From Allodiplogaster sudhausi (Eukaryota > Nematoda > Chromadorea > Rhabditida > Diplogasteridae): 64,000 bases of DNA. The first letter of the stretch is position 1. The number at the start of each line of letters is the position of its first letter. The stretch covers positions 5,966,501-6,030,500 of the forward strand of contig CALZFC010000006.1 of assembly GCA_945643635.1 (NCBI GenBank). The letters run 5' to 3'. The notes beneath the pieces are model-generated. The model ran no database searches. It had not been told where the DNA came from and worked only from the letters and a program-made list of their open reading frames with translations. Below, one piece after another: positions 35,154 through 48,253 of this stretch. Both the position numbers and the translations under genes were made by a program.

Positions 35154-35603
35154 TAAAGAGAACGAAAGAAAGAGAGATAGAGAGTAAAGGATAGAGGGAG
35201 TGAGAGAGAGATTAAGCGAAAAAGGAGGGAGATATGCACAGATAGGCTCAAGATCCGAGATAAGACATCTTTATTTTTCCTCCTTCGTTATTATTACTAT
35301 CTCTCGCTATCTTGGCCTTTCGTGATTCATTATTCTGTCTCTCTATATCGCTAGTTCTCTCTCTCCCTCCCTTTCTCTCTTGCTCTCTCTATCTCGTTCT
35401 CTCACTCTGTCTGTGTCTCGCCCGTCTCTCTCTCTCTCTCTCGTTTTCTCTCTCACACTCTCGATTATCGCACACTCCATTGAGCAATCCCGACACGAGT
35501 ACCAGAGGGTCGATCAAGAGACGATCCTTCCTCTGGCTGTATTTAGTACGATCTTGGGTAGGACAGAGAGTGAGGGAGATAGCGAGAGGCAGAAATAAAG
35601 GAA

Positions 35604-35647
<44 letters not shown>

Positions 35648-38600
35648 TGGAGACAATGAGAGAGAGAAGCGAGAGAGAGAGAGAGACAGAGAGAAAGAGA
35701 GACAGAGAGAAAGAGAGAGAGATAGAGAGAGAGAGAGACAGGCGGTGATCTTGCGAATTAGCCTTGCAGCTGTTTAGCATCAGAACGGATGTTCAGTGGA
35801 ATGCGCGATAGGAACAAAGAGGGTGAGAAAGAAAGATGAGATAGTGAGAGAGCGAGAAAGAGATAGAGAAATAAAGAGAGAGAGAGATCAAGAAAAAGAG
35901 AGAAGGACAGAGGAAGAAAGAAACAGGCGTATACAGAAAGAGCGAGGAATGGCAATGAAGAAACGCATCATTTGCACATTCAGTTTAGGAATGATTTCCG
36001 AAAGAACGAACACAAAGAAGGAATTGAGGTGAATGTTGCCTGGAAATGGCATGCAGAGGGGGGGGGGGTTGGAATCTTAATGTATTCTGTATAAGTAAGG
36101 CCCTTTGCGGCTTCGCAAGAGACGATGCAATCAATCGATAAAGATTACACTTGTAGCAATCCTGATAAATAGTACCAACTATAGTTAGTTAGACGAACTT
36201 CTCAAATTCATTTCAAAGGCGAAACCCTATCGGGTTCGCTAGGCTACACAGCTAATAAAGGTGATATTCCCATGAAAACCGCATGTTTATAAGTGACATG
36301 AATATTTGACTTGGATCTTTTTTAAGTAAAGGATTTGCATAGTAAATAAAAATAAATAAAACATGAAGTCTTTAAAAAGGGAACTAAAATGTGTGCTGCA
36401 CTATTAATCCATTTCGCCATTCGCTGAACGAGTTGCGCGATAATCCAATGGGATAGCGCGGGAAAAGTGTTTACAACAACGATCTACCGTATCCTTCCGT
36501 ATCCGGCTTTGAGTGGCCCACCAGAGTGTTAATCTGATTCTATCTTCTGGCTAGCGTACGTAAATGCATATCCAGCTCAAAAGTGCGTTAGCATATGCCC
36601 ACATTTGTCGCCAGAAGTACATAGGCGTTTATTTTCTGTACATTGAAGGAAGGACAACAGTCAGGAGAAGCAGCTAATCCATTAAATAAAGACTTGCTTT
36701 TTGATGTAACAAATCAAACAAAAAGAAATATATTTCCTAAATAATTCTACTCTGCTTTTCACTTATGCTTTAGAGTGTGCAATGTTAAATCACGAAGAAA
36801 TCATTATTAATTTAGGTAAAGAAAGTGATTAGATTTACAGCTAGAGAAATATTTAAACAAATAGGCACAATTTATTTCAACTGTTTATCCAGTTACACTT
36901 TGTTAAATGTCAATAAATAGCCATAATTTCTTCCTTCAGTTTGTCTACTTGTGACGAGCGCATCGGCGGCAGCGGCAGCCGAGCCGGAACGCCTCTGCCA
37001 ACGGAACATCTGCCTGAACGGCGGGACGTGCGTGGTGCGGCCGGATGGCAGCTTCGGCTGCCGCTGCCCACCCGGCATGGGCGGGCTCATCTGCGAGGTT
37101 TCATACTTTATTTTTAAATATCACATATATTACGAATTACGGTTTTAACTTCCATATATACCTCAGTTCAATAATGTTATCTATCTGTGTCCCATTATTA
37201 GCTCTTAATTTTCTTTAAAGGAGGTCCGAATCGAATAAATAGTGTCTAGTTTTTTTCGCCTTAGTTGGTCGGGTTGTGCTAGAAACTTCGATTGCAAGTG
37301 TCAAGAAGTCACAAAAACCTTCATGCCCTGAGGAAATTAACACTGTTTTCTACTTTGAATTCCCAAATATTTTATTTTCCCGCCGTTTTCAAACAATTTT
37401 AACATAGCAACACTGTGGCCGCTGGGGACAAACTAGTCAAGCCCATGAATTGCATACATATGGTGCATGCAACCAACATTGGACGGGTTTTTCTTAACAC
37501 GAAGGCTCACCTGGCAGTGGTGCAAACCACAAGTTTCTTGGGAGAGAGGCAAGGGGCTGTAGCACCATTTCTGTTGATTCTTTACTGCGTTCTTTTTATC
37601 ATTCCGTCCAAATCCGTCAGGGACTTCGTGGTAGGAGTTTTTCCCTTATGGCCTCCTTTAAATGACTGAATTGAATTGTGTAAATGTCTTCTAACCATAA
37701 GTAAGGTAAGAATTAAACCACTAATGATATCGTACTTTTAGGTAGACTGCGGTTGTGTGAGAGGAACGTGTGATGCCGAGACACAGACGTGTGAATGTCA
37801 GCCTGGTTCGTTTCCTTGCCTTTTTCTTATATTTTCTATTTATTTTCATGTTTTTTTCTGCTGCAATAAATTTGCCTCACAGTCAGTAATTTTTTAAAAT
37901 ACTAATTATGGTAATTCTATTCCTTTTGTTAGCTTTTCACGAAATGCTTATGTTGCTCCATTCTGTCGTGTCTCATTCGCACTCTCGCCTTGTTGATCTA
38001 GACAATAGAAGTTTTGCTTCATTGTGACAGCGATGGATGTGACACGTGATTGTGGTCTGCAGCGGCAGTTTGCTGAAGGGGACCAGCTATGATGGATTTT
38101 TGCAGGAAATGTCACGCTGTCTCTCTGTCTTGACTTTTTAAAACTCTCTCTCTCTCTTTCTCTCGCTGTCTCACTTTCTCTCTATCTGTCTCGCTCTGCT
38201 GCATGGAAATATAACAAGATAAACGAAATACTCGTAGCTCAAATAATCTTTCTTCTTCCCCTTCAAAAGCATAAACCAATGAAACAGTTGAATCAAATAT
38301 TAATTAATTAATTAATAATTTAAATTTAGGATGGGTCGGCGAGAAGTGCGACATCGAAAGAAGCACGATTTCTGTCGCGTGCCAACGAGACCTCGACTGC
38401 CCTTCTGATCAACGGTTGGAGAAATTATTTATCAATAAAGTAATAAATCAATAGGTTATCGTTAGATTAGGCCGATTTTGTCATGGAAACAAAGATATTA
38501 TGCATACGGCCGTTCAAGATCAATATAAATAAATATAAAAAGTTTTTAATATCTAGGGTACTCTCGATGCCAGCAAAATTTATACAACATAGTATTTATT

Positions 38601-41600
38601 GACAAAGCCACTGCGTACACCGTGAAGCAAGAGAAGGAGTTTGACACTAGCTAAAGTAGAAATAGGCTGCTGTGAAAACCGGTGGGTATTCGAAACATAA
38701 GTTTTCAAAAGTTTTTTAAAAATTAAATAGTAAGTAAAGAATTGTATTAATTTCATAGATGTCAAATTAATGGAGATTTTGTAAGTATTATTATTATTAT
38801 TATTATTTATTTCTAAAAAGTTCAATTCGGCTTTTGAAATTTCTACTTTCTCGCAGTGTATCAATAGTAGTATAGCTTGATTCAATCAAGATTAGTGGAT
38901 ATATTCCCGTCTCAATCAATCTCAATCAATCAAACAAAGTAATCAATATTGCTGTCAATATCCCAGCTGCCTCGAGGACGCGAGCGGCGCGTTGCTGTGC
39001 CAGAGCGACGCGTGCCGCGTGACGCCCTGCCGAAACGGCGGCGTCTGCGCCTTCCGCAAGGGCGTCCAGTCCTGCGAGTGTCCGCTCGGCTTCAGTGGGA
39101 GGCTCTGCGGCGATGATGTCAACGAGTGCGCCAAGGTGCCGAAAATCGTGTTTGAATTCGCGCCATTTTGCCTGATCCACTGGCTCACTATTCTAAAATT
39201 GCAGTCGCCCTGCCGAAACGGCGGCACCTGTGTCAACTTACTCGGCGGCTTCCGTTGTGATTGTGTTGCGCCCTTCTCAGGTTTCTTTATTTTCCATTTA
39301 GTTTTTTTCCGTTTTCACAACTCTTCTGTTTCTATATTACGTATCTTTTCTAAGATAAATGTGCTATTTTTCTCTTTCGATATCTTACTTCATAGAGCTT
39401 TAAGAAATTAAGTTTAGAAAAAAATGAAATAGCGTATAATAGGCGACGTCTGCGAGTACGCCGGCTGCGACGAGGAGTGCGGCGGCGGCTGCGTCCCCGT
39501 CGACGGCAAGTTCAGATGCGCGTGCGCCAACGGCACCATCGGGCGGACTTGCTTGCCCAAGGTTTTTTTCTAAAATAAATTATTCAATTTATCTCATTAT
39601 ACAACTTGATAATTTTTTTTAAATTATTTATTTTCGATATTTTAAGGAAAAGGTGTTTTTGTATAGCCATGCATTTATAGTAACTGTATTTGTTACTGAG
39701 AAATATAAATGTTACACTATTTTAGTAGGCAAATGTCGTTATTTAATAAGCAAAATAAAAGGGAGAAAAAGGATGGCCAATGCAGAATTCCTCTTCTCCA
39801 TGCGGCGACTGCGTGAATGGCGGCCGATGCGATGATGTTGCCCATGTCTGCATCTGCCATCCCGACTGGACGGGCGTTGCGTGCGAGCGGAAGTTGGAGT
39901 GCAGAGTCAAAGGTACGAGAACATTCTTCAGGCACATCTATTTTGGCTCTCTCTTTTTTCCTGTGTATTTATTGCAAGATCGTGATCAAGAGCGTTGTAA
40001 GTCGTATTGAGTGGTCCCTGTTCTCGTTCTCTCAATTCGCTCTCTTTCTCTCTCTCTCTCTCTCTCTATTACAATGGCAATGTCTTTGCCTTCGTACATA
40101 CATACAGTGCCGTCCAGGGCAATAGTGATTAGCGAGTTTGCATTTAGAACAGTATGAACTGTCATTGGTATGTGCCAAGATCCTGGTCGGGGTATGCAGA
40201 TTCGAAAAGGAGATCAAAAGGGAAAGAGAGAGCCGTATTCAGACCGCGCGTGCGAGAACGGCGCTTCTTGCGTGCGCGGCGTGGGCGGCGCCTTCTGCGA
40301 GTGCGACCCTCGCCACGAGGGAGAGTGGTGCGAGAGAAGCAAGGAAGAGACCACGGCTGCCGACATCTGCAGCGGCATTCGATGTGCCAATGGAGGTGTG
40401 CACGGGATTTCATTGCTCTTTTTTATTTATTTATTTCATGGAGATTTATTACGATTTATTAGCTCTTCATTTCTTTATTTTTTCATTTATTTAATTTTGC
40501 AAAACGTTCAATCACACTTACAATTTGTATAATAACGCTCATAAATTGCATGAAAGTTGACTATGAATTACATTTCGTAATATTCGCCAGTTTTCTATAT
40601 TTTCTTCTCTAAACAAATATGTTCTAATTATTTTCATAAATATTCGCGATCCCGCTGGTTTTCACGTGATTGGAAGGTAGAAATTTGGGCGATGCTTACA
40701 TCGATGTTCTGTCCGTGATAAGCGTTCTTCACTATTTGCCAATAATGCTATATAAGTTATAGTTTCCTAATTAGGATCAACAACTCGTCTTTTCCATCAT
40801 TTCCAGGCTACTGCATCGTCTCGAATGGCTCTCCCAAATGCGCGTGTCCCGCGTCATTCACGGGCACTTGGTGCGAGCGGCCAAATGATGCGTGCGAACG
40901 AGTGGAATGCAACAACGGAGGGACATGCAAACCATTGCAGGGTTAGAGAAAGAAAAGTGATCCGGTGGTTCGCTTGAATTGCGAGCTGATAAAGTAAAAC
41001 GGCACTGTAATATGCCGTTGGTTTGGGACATCTGTTTCCAAAGAGTAATATTTTTAGTGAATTATAAAATTATAAGAAATGACATAAATTTTGCGATATT
41101 AATATTTGCATCACACAAAATACGAAGAAATAGCATACATAAATCGCCTTTTTTTTAGATCACGTCGAAGGCGGTTTTGAATGCGTGTGCGCTGCGGGTT
41201 TTGGCGGAATCTACTGCGAGGAAACAACTTCAGATGCTGTCACATCCAGGACACCCAGCACCATTATGGACCAGGTGCGCACGGGTCCCGAGACGACTTC
41301 TTCCTCTTCTCCTACCGTAACCCCGGGAGCAGCGACTACTGTAGCCCCCGCGAAGACTACCACATCCCCTTCTTCTACTTCTTCTTCTTCTCTTCTGTCC
41401 ACCTCTCCTCCTCCTTCTCCTCCTTCTACTTCTATCTCCCGGTCCTCTCCAACCCCAAGTCCCGCGCCAGCATCCACAACATCTCAAGTCACGCCAACTT
41501 CAATTCGACCTTCGCATGCCCCGCCCACTTCGGCCCAAGCCCCGCCCACTTCGACACCCGCCGTAACTCTCGTGCCTGTCACTGACAAATCGGTTATTAT

Positions 41601-44600
41601 TAATTCAAAAAGACGTTATCACATTACTTTCACTTTTAACCTGTCTAATATAATTTCTGGTCCCATTAAAATATATAAAGTACGAAGTAACTGGGCACTT
41701 TGGTGGAGAGAAGTTTATTCTAATAGTAGTTTTTTTCGCCGAGAAGTAATCCATTTCATTTCTTGTTTAATGAAACTTTAGAACAATCTGAACTAATTTA
41801 TTTTTCAGAAAACAAGCTGTAAAATATTTTTAACTGAAATGGGGAAATTTTTCTTTTGTTTTTTTTTTTTTAGAAAAAAAGGAATTTAAAGGAGCACGAA
41901 ATCTATCCAAATCACACGTGCTCTGTCGCATTAGTGTCAGGGAAAGGCGCGAATTCAAAAGTGAGTTTTTTTATCGTCTTTAAGCTCGAGTGCTCGCAAT
42001 GCGTGCACGCGACGCGTTGCGTCGCGACTGCCGAGGGCGCCGCGTGCGTGTGCGAGGACGGCTTCAGTGGAAGCGTCTGCGATCGGCCGACCAAGGTCAG
42101 GAGGACAACTTATTCTTTTTTTTCTTTTTTTTCACTACTTTTTCATATGCCTTAAGAAACTATTCAACTTCTTTTTCTTTTGTTTGCACTTCTCTTTCAA
42201 TAAATTTAAGGAAATAAAAGAAAATAAGATTTCTCTTTCTCAAGTCGTGCGAGTCTCTCCGCTGCTCCGCTGGCGAGGAGTGCCTCCGGCAGCAGTCGCT
42301 GACCACTCACTCGCTCCGCTGCGGCTGCGCCATCGGCACAACGGGAGAGGGCTGCAAGGAGACGAGCGCGTACTCTTTCACGGCCGAGTCCGTCTTCGTT
42401 CATCAGTCACCGCATGTGCTCATTGGTTAGAGAGAGAGAGAGAGACAGAGACAGAGAGAGAGAAAGGGAGGGGCAGAGAGATCTTGAGAGATAAAGATGG
42501 ATAGGGAGACATATGGAGAGAAAGTTTTTGGATAAACGGTGGTTCTCATGCAAGTTTAGTTGATAAAGTAAATTGGCGCTGCCTGCGATTCGATGATTCG
42601 TTCGCATATTTGTAGGGCGATGTAGAGTAAGAGAGAATCTGAAGCTTGCTGATACGTCCTCTCTCTTTAGGCGAACCTGGTATAAAAATGTCTGTCGCTA
42701 ACATATGTAAATGGAAATGCCCCTTTTTCGAACATTTCAGATAAACGGTGGTTCTCTTGCAAGGCTAGCTGATAAAATAAAGGGGTGCTGTGCATAGATG
42801 ATGATGGACGTTCCTACTCTGCTTTCACAATAATTAGAAATTGACAATGAGAAGAATCATAGATAGTTATTTTTCTGAGGAGGCCGAAATTATTTTATTT
42901 TATTTTATTTATTCATACATCAATTAAAGATGTGGTAACATATTCAAATAAGTAGAAAATAATCGTTTGATGTTTGACATATCAGACATTTTCGATGTTT
43001 CGAACATTTTTTTGTGTATGCTCAGGCTCCGCCTCCGGCCCGCTGCCCTATGCGCTGGCGTTCGCCTTCCGCACGACGCTGCCTGAGGTGCATCTCGTAT
43101 CTGGCGATGACATCTTCGGTGGAAGGCTCTTCCGACTGGCACTTGAGGACGACGGGCGACTGGCGGTCGAGGTGGCCGGGAATGGTCGGGCAGGCAACTC
43201 CGTCCAACTCCTCCCGACTCCCGTTAACGACGGCGCATGGCACAGTGTCCATCTCAACAAAACGGAGCTGGTGAGAAAAATGGGGAACGAAAACACCGGC
43301 TTCGGTTATTACGCCTTTCTTCACATAAACTGTTTCTCTAATTAATTTATCCTTCGTCATTAGCGACTTAAACCGTAATTAATGGATAGTTATAAATTTG
43401 TAGAGCTTCAAATAAAACATCCGCACAAAAATGTGAGGATAAAATTTTATTAGGACGCACTGGAATTGCCTGAAATCGACACAATACTGCAATAGCATAA
43501 ATATATGGTGGCTGCGCCATCTTAAACCACCTGTATTAAGTTGACATATTTTTTGTCTGTAGCAAAATTATTAAAAGTATTTTTTAAATAAAGTAGAAGA
43601 TGAAACGAAAAAAGAAAGCCAAATTGTGGTTATTCTCAGGGCATCGTGGTGACGGTGCGCGAGGCGTCCGGCGGGCGGCTTCTAGTGGCGCGCGCCCTCT
43701 CGCGCGCGCCCTCCTTCGACGTCTTCTCCACGCGTCTCGGCCGCCTCTCGGGCAGCGACCACTTTGTCGGCTGCGTCGCCGACGTCGTCATCAACGGCGC
43801 GCAGCACGATCTCGCCGCGTCTTCCAAGGCCATCGGGCTCAAGAAGGTCGAGGCTTCTTCTTCTTCCTTGAGCGATTTATAATTTACGCTTTTTATATGT
43901 TAGGTTAAATTATATTTCTGATAGAATCAACTAAAGCATTTTTACAGGGTTAACAGTGGAACTGCTGATCACAAAAATCGTTTGGAAAGATAGTAATTAA
44001 ATCACTCGAACTCTCTTCAATTCCTCTATACCTTATCACCCTTCATCATCTTTCGTCTCAGGGCTGCACCCGTTCTTCGCCGTGCGCCTCTTCGCCCTGC
44101 CACGGCGGCGGAGTCTGCGTGGATCTCTGGAGTTCGTTCCGCTGCGACTGCCGTCCTCCTCTTCTCCCTCCCCTCTGCGAGCACGCGCTGCCGCCCTCCA
44201 CCTTTGGGCACGACGGCGCGCCCAGCTACGCGCACGTCGCCATCGCGCCCGAAGTCGCTGATAAGGCTAGTCAGGGGTATACCATAGCTTAGTGGGATAG
44301 TGTGCGGCCTTAAGTCTGAGCGGCGCAGGTTCGACTCCGCTCATGAACAAGAGCGTTTTGCAGCTAAAGTACACGTCATCGCTGTCGTTGCTGCTGCGCA
44401 CGAAGGAGAAGGAGTCGGTGGTGGCGTCGCTGGGCGAGAGAGTGGACGGAGGAAGTGAAGCCGGCGAGCAGGCCACCTTCATCAGCATGCAGATTGTCGA
44501 CGGGATCTTGCATGGTTGGCTCTGTTGCATATATTAACAAGTATAAGTATAATTTATTCATTTAAACGCTTTTTTGATCAGCTGGTTTCACATCTTAAAT

Positions 44601-47600
44601 GATTTTTTGCAGATTTGTAGTTGTTATATCAATCTGTTCCTGTCTCTCTCTCCCTCTCACTCTCTCTCTCACTCACTCTTTCTCTCTAACTTACACCATC
44701 TCTGTCTACGTCAACATTTCTACCCTCACAATTAGCCCGCGCACGCGTCGGCCGTAAGTCGGTGGTGGACGTGGACACGGCCACTCGTGTGGACGACAAC
44801 GAAGAACACGTCGTCGTTCTACGGCGGGAGAAGTCACGAATCGCTGTCAGTATGACCTCAACAAAAGCAAATGAGAGTGCTAATTGTAAGGGCTTCGCGG
44901 CAATTTGAAATCTTACACATAATTTGTCGGCGATCGCCCTACCTTAAAACATGGTAGCACATCACTTGTTTTTATTATGCCCAATAATTTTTTTTATTAC
45001 ATATGAACTAATTTTATTATGTTACCAGTGATAGGACATACCTTCGAGCATTGTTCATATTGCATGGGTGATAAATATCTGCTAGTTTGCGAATTAAAAG
45101 CGCCGGCTGTAATTTAGCTGTTATTTTTTTGGCACTTGGTTTTTAATTTCTTCCAAAATATTTCCTCATGACAAGTTTAAGGAGCACGAAAGTCAACTTT
45201 AAATCTATTTATATTTTTCTTACCATCGCGTCTCTCCAAAACACATACCGCCCAACTTTCAGGTACATATATTAATATAAATAATTTCAATTGATTTTTC
45301 CTGAAATGTTGGGCGGTACTGTATGCTCTATCGCATTGGTGTGAGGCAAAAAGGGGCGAATACATTTGGCACACTATGTAGGTTGTCGTGGACGGCATCG
45401 AGAGGGGCGAGGCGGCACTCGACCGCCGCTACGACTACCCGCTTTTTGCTGATTCGCTCCTGCTCGGCACGGCGAATGGCTCGGCGCCTGGTGCTTTCAC
45501 ATCGACGCGATACTTTAAAGGTAGCAAAAATGTCAAAAAAAGTACCCGCAAGGATCCCTAATAGTGTCAAAAGCGTCCCAAAATGGTCCTAAAAGCATCT
45601 TCCTTTATGGCAGTTACCTTCTCTGTGCTCTCTAATTCTAATTGTCGCGAAGTGTACTTGCTTTTTTTTTTAAACAATACTTATCGTGCAATTAGTTTAT
45701 GGCTCATAGGCATAGCTTTTTTTTTTATAATAAAGAGGATTCAATTATTAAATGATTAATTTATTATAAATAAATATTATTCATCAAACGGCACAATTAT
45801 TTAAAAGACATCATGTCCCCTCTCCCTTCAGGCTCCATGCAGGACATCCGCGTCAGTGGCCTGTCCGCCCTCCTGCATCCTCGATCACCATCGGCTGCTG
45901 GCGTTCGCGCCCTCGGTCCGCTTGAACACTCTGAGAACGTGCTGGAGGGTCTCGTCTCGGACGACATTTGTGTCTCTGCGAAAGGTTGGTGTCTTGGCTC
46001 ATTGGTAAAGGGGCAGTGTTATCCGGACGTCTCGGGTTCGATTCCTATTGGCGTCGTCTTTGTTCCAGAGCCCGTTTGTGGCGCACACGGACACTGCTCG
46101 AACGGCTTTAACGACTTCGTCTGCGTCTGTGATGCTGGCTGGTCCGGCTCGAAATGCGACGTCATCGATCGATGCTCAGTGAAGTCATGCCACGAAGGAG
46201 CGACCTGCTACAACACTCAGGACGATTTCATTTGTTAGTTTTGGGAGGAAATATTTTTAAAAAATGTCGTTAATTTTTTTTTTTACAATTTTTCCCCTTT
46301 TCTCTTGATAAAATGATCGCTGTTTGAGGCGTTGGCCCCGCCCACTTTGTCGAGGCCTCCTTTGCCTCTTTTGAACTGTCCGCCGGTTCTTCTCCGGTCG
46401 AGCGCCTCTCCTTCGCCATCCGGACGCATACTCAGCACGCGCACGTCATCTCGCTGGTAGGCTCCGCCCACTTTATGCATTGATTCTCGTTGCTTGGCTC
46501 CGCCCACATTATTGATTCTGGCTGGTTGGCTCCGTCAACTTTATTGATTCTGGCTGGTGGACTTCGCCCCCTTTATTGATTCTTCCTGCTAGGCTCCGCC
46601 CTTAATTGATTCTCAATGGTTGGCACTGGAAATCCCCGATATTGATTTTCGCTAGATGGCTCCGCCCACTTTATTGATTCTCGCTGGTTAGCTCCGACCA
46701 CTTTATAGGTTTTTACTAGTAGCACGAATTCGTTGACGAGAGCTGTTTCGCTAGCTTCTCTTATCATTTCTTGGTATTGATTAATACGTTTTTTCTAGCT
46801 TCGCCAACCCTTCCAATCGTTAATTGATAATTCCAGGACACCGCGTACACGATTGCACTCGTGGACGGCCGCTTGTCGGTCGGCCCATCCGGGTCGGCAT
46901 TTGTGGCGCCGTTCCCAGTCAACAATGGCCAGTGGACAAACGTGACAATCAAGCGAAATGTCCTGCGTGTCAATAATGAGACATTTGGTGAGGAAATCAA
47001 TGACATTATATGCAATATTCTATCTGACGACTTTATTTTTTATGTGAATAGAACAATTCTGTATTAGAGAAATAATATATTAGTAAAATGATATTCAAAT
47101 TAAAAACTTTTCCGCCCAGGCCTCGCACCCGCAACCGCGCTCTCGGTGCGCGCGTCGGACCTTCGCATCGGCTCCCTCTCGTCGCTCTACTCCTTCTGGG
47201 GCTGCATCGACTCGATCACGACGGACGTCGCCGAAGCGCCGCTCTCCTTCTTTCCAAGGAAGTCCAATGAGAGCGACGTACGCGACGCGACACGCAACGC
47301 GTCACGCGACTCGTTTTCGATCTGGCGAGCGAGCAAGCGACATCGGGTTGAGTGGTATTTTTTATAAAGCAAACCTGCGCTATGATTAACAATACAAGAC
47401 TAAGAGAATACATGAAAATCACTGAGGCGGCATGCAAAACCACCGGCATGGTCACTTTGAATTAAATTTATAAAAATATGAAGTTAGCATATATCACACG
47501 AGATTTGTGATATTCTCTTTTAACATACATTTCAAATCAATAAGTAAATAGGAATAAATAAATAAATTAATTAATAAAATAAAATAAAAATAATGAAGAT

Positions 47601-48219
47601 CGACGCGTCCGGCTGCCGCGCCCTCCCGCAGTGCGGCCTCGCGGACGCATGCAAGCACGGCGGGCGATGCGAGGACGTCTGGAACGCGCGGCGCTGCCAC
47701 TGCCCCGTCGGCTTCACGGGCGACAGATGCGAGTTTGAGGTGAATTTGAATTTGGCGCCAAGAAGTTCTTTATTCATGAAAATCTTGAAATTCATGAAAC
47801 CCTCATGAAAATCTTGCTCAAATCTTTATTTACATATACACTTTTACTGTTGATGAAGTAACAACTAATATTCTCCATTTAAGGATATGTCTAGAAATAT
47901 TAATAGATTTCTTTCAACGAAAATCTGAACAGCCATTTCTTTTCCCTAGTCCGATGAGTGCAGCCAGACACCGTGCGTGCACGGCCATTGCATCGACCAT
48001 CCAGGCCATGCCGAGTTAGTAACGAACTATTTCTCATTCCTCTGCTTCTTAGCCTCCACTTCTCTAATTCTCTCTCCTTTAATCTCTCTCTCTCTCTCTC
48101 TCTCTCTCACTTCATCTCGTCGTTAATTCCAACTCAATTTTGTCAAAAAAGACTTTTTGTAAATAAATTTTTTTCTTCAAGTCCTTCTCATGCTCTAGCT
48201 ATCTCTCTCTCACTCTCTA

Positions 48220-48253
<34 letters not shown>

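Larger units (their letters stand above)
43026..47277 (+). other. crb: Crumbs exons 14-24: three LamG modules with intervening EGFs
   Basis: Exons: 43026-43270, 43640-43846, 44062-44265, 44364-44514, 44736-44845, 45382-45520, 45832-45984, 46069-46233, 46329-46456, 46837-46987, 47120-47277. LamG 1 (exons 14-15) contains [21 protein letters not shown] and [13 protein letters not shown]. LamG 2 (exons 16-20) is preceded by an EGF ([20 protein letters not shown]). LamG 3 (exons 22-24) follows EGFs in exon 21 ([20 protein letters not shown]) and contains [13 protein letters not shown] and [11 protein letters not shown]. Three LamGs match the vertebrate CRB1/2 plan. Exon 16 uses a GC donor. Confidence 0.93.

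Noticed and set aside
24438..35960. Dozens of long open frames rich in Ser/Leu/Phe or Arg/Glu/Lys
   Set aside because: They are translations of (CT)n and (GA)n tracts in several frames and on both strands, with no splice context or unique sequence.
37415..37669. 84-codon frame in Crumbs intron 2
   Set aside because: No acceptor/donor pair keeps the Crumbs phase, and it has no cysteine pattern or known domain.
44266..44363. Functional tRNA gene
   Set aside because: A and B boxes are perfect but the acceptor and T stems do not pair well, and no terminator-like T run follows directly; kept as a tRNA-derived remnant.
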